Shown here in pieces: positions 7,083 to 8,432 of a DNA stretch of 8,432 nucleotides. Numbering within the stretch: position 1 is the stretch's first letter; each line of letters starts with the position of its first letter. Both the position numbers and the translations under genes were made by a program. The stretch is from Candidatus Kapaibacterium sp. (GTDB lineage: Bacteria > Bacteroidota > Ignavibacteria > Kapaibacteriales > UBA961). Location: contig JALRFC010000064.1 in NCBI GenBank assembly GCA_023253875.1, positions 1 through 8,432 of the forward strand, written 5' to 3'. A model generated the notes under the pieces. That model was given only the letters and a program-made list of their open reading frames with translations, did not search any database and was not told the DNA's origin.

Positions 7083-7418
7083 ATGAAAATCACACTATCA
7101 TCCATAGCACATGCCAGAAGTGGTGACAAAGGCGATGCCGCAAATTGTGGTGTCATTGCATTCAAAGAAGAATGGTATCCGATCATTCGTGATGTATTGA
7201 CCACAGAACGCGTGAAGGAATACTTTACGGGGTTGACTTTGGGGAATGTCGAACGATATGAAATCCCAAATTTATGGGCAGTGAATTTTGTGTTAAATAA
7301 TACATTGGGTGGCGGAGGAACAGTTTCACTCAAACTTGATGCCCAAGGAAAAACCATTGCCTCCGCAATGCTGATGATGGAGATTGAAGTTCCGATAGAA
7401 TATGAACATTTGATTTAA
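7083..7418 (+). CDS. Stand-alone AtuA C-terminal (ferredoxin-fold) domain protein
   Basis: A small protein of 111 residues from the ATG at 7083. The alternative GTG at 7074 adds MNI and overlaps the upstream stop by one base; MKITL fits the family start better, though neither has a clear Shine-Dalgarno site. The signatures ARSGDKGDAANCGVIAF near the N-terminus, YEIPNLWAVNFVLNNTLGGG in the middle, and SLKLDAQGK followed by MEIEVP near the end identify the C-terminal domain of AtuA-type (DUF1446) proteins, often encoded separately. AtuA is needed for acyclic terpene utilisation in Pseudomonas, where its biochemical function is unclear. The large DUF1446 partner is not in the window. This is the last gene of the block, and its stop overlaps the convergent gene's stop by four bases. 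Confidence 0.9.
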   Translation: MKITLSSIAHARSGDKGDAANCGVIAFKEEWYPIIRDVLTTERVKEYFTGLTLGNVERYEIPNLWAVNFVLNNTLGGGGTVSLKLDAQGKTIASAMLMMEIEVPIEYEHLI

Positions 7419-8194
7419 TCGAAGAGACTTTTCACCTCACCCACGCTGATCACAAGCGTGCTTCTCTTTATGTCTTGTTGTGGGTCAGATGCTTTGTCCA
7501 CGATGAAATGCATGCGTTTCAATTGGGCCGATGCATCAGGAAATGCTGACAAAATCGCATCCATTCTTTGCTTGAGCAAATCTGCATTCAAAGACTGCCG
7601 CTCTGTGGGATTCAGGAGCTTTTGCTGTGGCGGTATTGCAGATTCATTTCCCTTTTTCTTCTTTTTGTCTTGCTTTGGTGGAGCAATCGTTTCATAACGA
7701 GGAGGCGCCATATCAGGATATAAAGTAATATTCACATGCAAATTCCGATTGCCCTTAAGCATTGCGATTGCTTCTGCGATGACTTTTTCACCTGTGACAT
7801 TTGTTTGTGTGGAACCTGGATCATATCCTTCCACAGAGTATAATTCCATGCCTTTCACTAATTTCTCAACTGTGAAATCCATAGAAACTTCTTCATATTT
7901 AGAAGCAGGCTGAATGCTGATGGATTTTGTGGATTTGAGAATATCAAACCCATAAAAGAAGATTGTATAATCAGCACCGGGTTTGAGAGCGGAGGAATAT
8001 TCTCCTGTTTTTGGATTCGATTTTGCATCAGCGACTTTATTGCCTTGCTTATCGGAAATCTCATAACTAACACCAACCGGTTTAGCAGTCACGCGATCAG
8101 TGATGACTCCTTTAAGTACTATGGTTGTTTCTTGCGCATTGACCACTGAACAGGTGAGAATGGTCAGGAAGGCAATCAGAATATGGTTCATCAT
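7415..8194 (-). CDS. Secreted protein with carboxypeptidase-regulatory-like domain and diverged OmpA-like domain
   Basis: A 259-residue exported protein. Residues 1-20 are a signal peptide ending VVNA/Q. Residues about 25-95 form a carboxypeptidase-regulatory-like beta-sandwich (KGVITDRVTAKPVGVSYEI ... NPKTGEYSSALKPGADYTI), frequent in FCB-group envelope proteins. Residues about 134-251 follow the order of an OmpA C-terminal domain: a helix (VIAEAIAMLKGN), NLHVNITLYPD with D161 at the position of the diaminopimelate-binding Asp, then LLKQRMDAI with R210 at the position of the binding Arg, and finally DIKRSTLVISV resembling the NRRVEI ending. A Pro/Lys-rich insertion (171-192, five lysines at 177-181) separates the halves. 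The OmpA reading is inference from motif order. ATG 8194 and ATG 8191 are both possible; the GAGGT site suits 8191 better. It follows the enoyl-CoA hydratase gene by 9 bases. Confidence 0.8.
   Translation of the reverse strand: MMNHILIAFLTILTCSVVNAQETTIVLKGVITDRVTAKPVGVSYEISDKQGNKVADAKSNPKTGEYSSALKPGADYTIFFYGFDILKSTKSISIQPASKYEEVSMDFTVEKLVKGMELYSVEGYDPGSTQTNVTGEKVIAEAIAMLKGNRNLHVNITLYPDMAPPRYETIAPPKQDKKKKKGNESAIPPQQKLLNPTERQSLNADLLKQRMDAILSAFPDASAQLKRMHFIVDKASDPQQDIKRSTLVISVGEVKSLFD
7442..7460 (+). terminator. Weak hairpin with T-rich tail downstream of the six-gene block
   Basis: CACGCT (7442-7447) pairs with AGCGTG (7455-7460) around a 7-base loop and is followed by CTTCTCTTTA. It lies 24 bases past the last plus-strand stop, inside the 3' end of the convergent gene, so it could end the plus-strand transcript. 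The stem is only 6 bp and the tail is broken by cytosines; it may be chance. Confidence 0.25.
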
Positions 8195-8196
8195 AT

Positions 8197-8201
8197 ACCT
8201 C
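8197..8201 (-). promoter_or_regulatory. Shine-Dalgarno-like site for the minus-strand secreted protein
   Basis: On the minus strand this reads GAGGT. It is only 2 bases from the ATG at 8194 but 5 bases from the second ATG at 8191, so initiation at 8191 (258 residues) is slightly more plausible. It sits between the hydratase stop codon and the next start. Confidence 0.5.
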
Positions 8202-8203
8202 GA

Positions 8204-8432
8204 TTATTTCTTGAGAAAGGATTGTATGCCATGTTTGCAATCATCAGTCATCCGTGTGAATGCATTCATGGATGCGGCATAATTGAGTCCGGCTTCGAGT
8301 GACATTCCATGTAGATTTGCGAGCATGTCTTTTGTCAATGCCATCGAAGAAGAACTATTGTTTTGAAGAGTCTGTGCAAGCTGTTGTACAGTAGATTGCA
8401 ATTCGCCATCGGGTACACATTGTGTAATCAAT
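8204..8432 (-). CDS. Enoyl-CoA hydratase/isomerase family protein, C-terminal part (5' partial)
   Basis: Only the last 75 or so residues are in the window; the frame continues past base 8432, and the TTG at 8431 is an internal leucine. LITQCVPDGELQSTVQQLA corresponds to the segment after the catalytic core in crotonases (GLV-x-VVP-x-x-EL). The run MALTKDMLANLHGMSLEAGL, then NAFTRMTDDCKHGIQSFLKK, is the C-terminal helical trimerisation region with the typical T-x-D-x2-x-GI-x-x-FL ending. The family hydrates 2-enoyl-CoA thioesters in fatty acid or amino acid breakdown. The ending resembles what I recall of methylglutaconyl-CoA hydratases (leucine degradation) from Bacteroidota, but the substrate cannot be settled from this fragment. 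Catalytic glutamates are outside the window. It is probably co-transcribed with the downstream secreted-protein gene, 9 bases away. Confidence 0.87.
   Translation of the reverse strand, partial: LITQCVPDGELQSTVQQLAQTLQNNSSSSMALTKDMLANLHGMSLEAGLNYAASMNAFTRMTDDCKHGIQSFLKK

Noticed and set aside
1..8432. Defence system, phage, CRISPR array or transposon
   Set aside because: No transposase, integrase, nuclease, phage structural gene, direct-repeat array or terminal inverted repeats could be seen; the genes are metabolic or envelope types.

Overview
The window looks like a chromosomal segment from an AT-rich member of the Bacteroidota/Chlorobiota (FCB) group. Two things suggest this. The first protein ends in a clear type IX secretion system (T9SS) type A sorting domain, and the secreted-protein modules resemble those common in Ignavibacteria/Kapabacteria-like lineages. 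The lineage is inferred from protein style; no rRNA or other phylogenetic marker is present. Genes cover almost everything: the longest non-coding stretch is about 77 bases, and there are no tRNAs, rRNAs, CRISPR arrays, insertion sequences or phage genes.

Layout. (1) 1-1941 (+) is the 3' end of a large secreted or surface protein with two diverged Gly-Trp repeats and a T9SS sorting tail. A perfect 14-bp hairpin follows it (1964-1996). (2) 2019-7418 (+) is a very compact block of six genes, mostly joined by 1-4 nt stop/start overlaps. They encode a small secreted protein that shares a module with the upstream surface protein, a large Fe-S/FAD oxidoreductase of the glutamate-synthase-small-subunit type, lipoyl synthase (lipA), a PhnP-like metallo-beta-lactamase-fold phosphodiesterase, a YjbQ/UPF0047-family protein (the family includes thiamine-phosphate-synthase-like enzymes), and a stand-alone AtuA C-terminal-type domain protein. 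(3) 8432-7415 (-) is a convergent pair: the C-terminal end of an enoyl-CoA hydratase (possibly methylglutaconyl-CoA hydratase-like), then a secreted protein with an N-terminal carboxypeptidase-regulatory-like beta domain and what looks like a diverged, insertion-bearing OmpA-like peptidoglycan-binding domain. The two convergent blocks overlap by the four bases TTAA.

How the genes may work together. The central block pairs lipoate formation (LipA) with a protein family linked to thiamine phosphate. Both cofactors serve 2-oxoacid dehydrogenases, so co-expression would make sense, but this is inference from gene order. The flavoprotein directly before lipA could be an electron-transfer partner, also inference; it appears to lack the C-terminal region that I recall in its larger relatives. 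The AtuA-type protein and the enoyl-CoA hydratase are both families seen in branched-chain/isoprenoid acyl-CoA breakdown, although here they lie on opposite strands.

I found no convincing new defence or mobile system. The most interesting points are the shortened flavoprotein abutting lipA, the shared secretion module in two adjacent secreted proteins with a degenerate sorting tail in the second, the disguised OmpA-like domain, and the complete PhnP metal-ligand set outside any phosphonate context.
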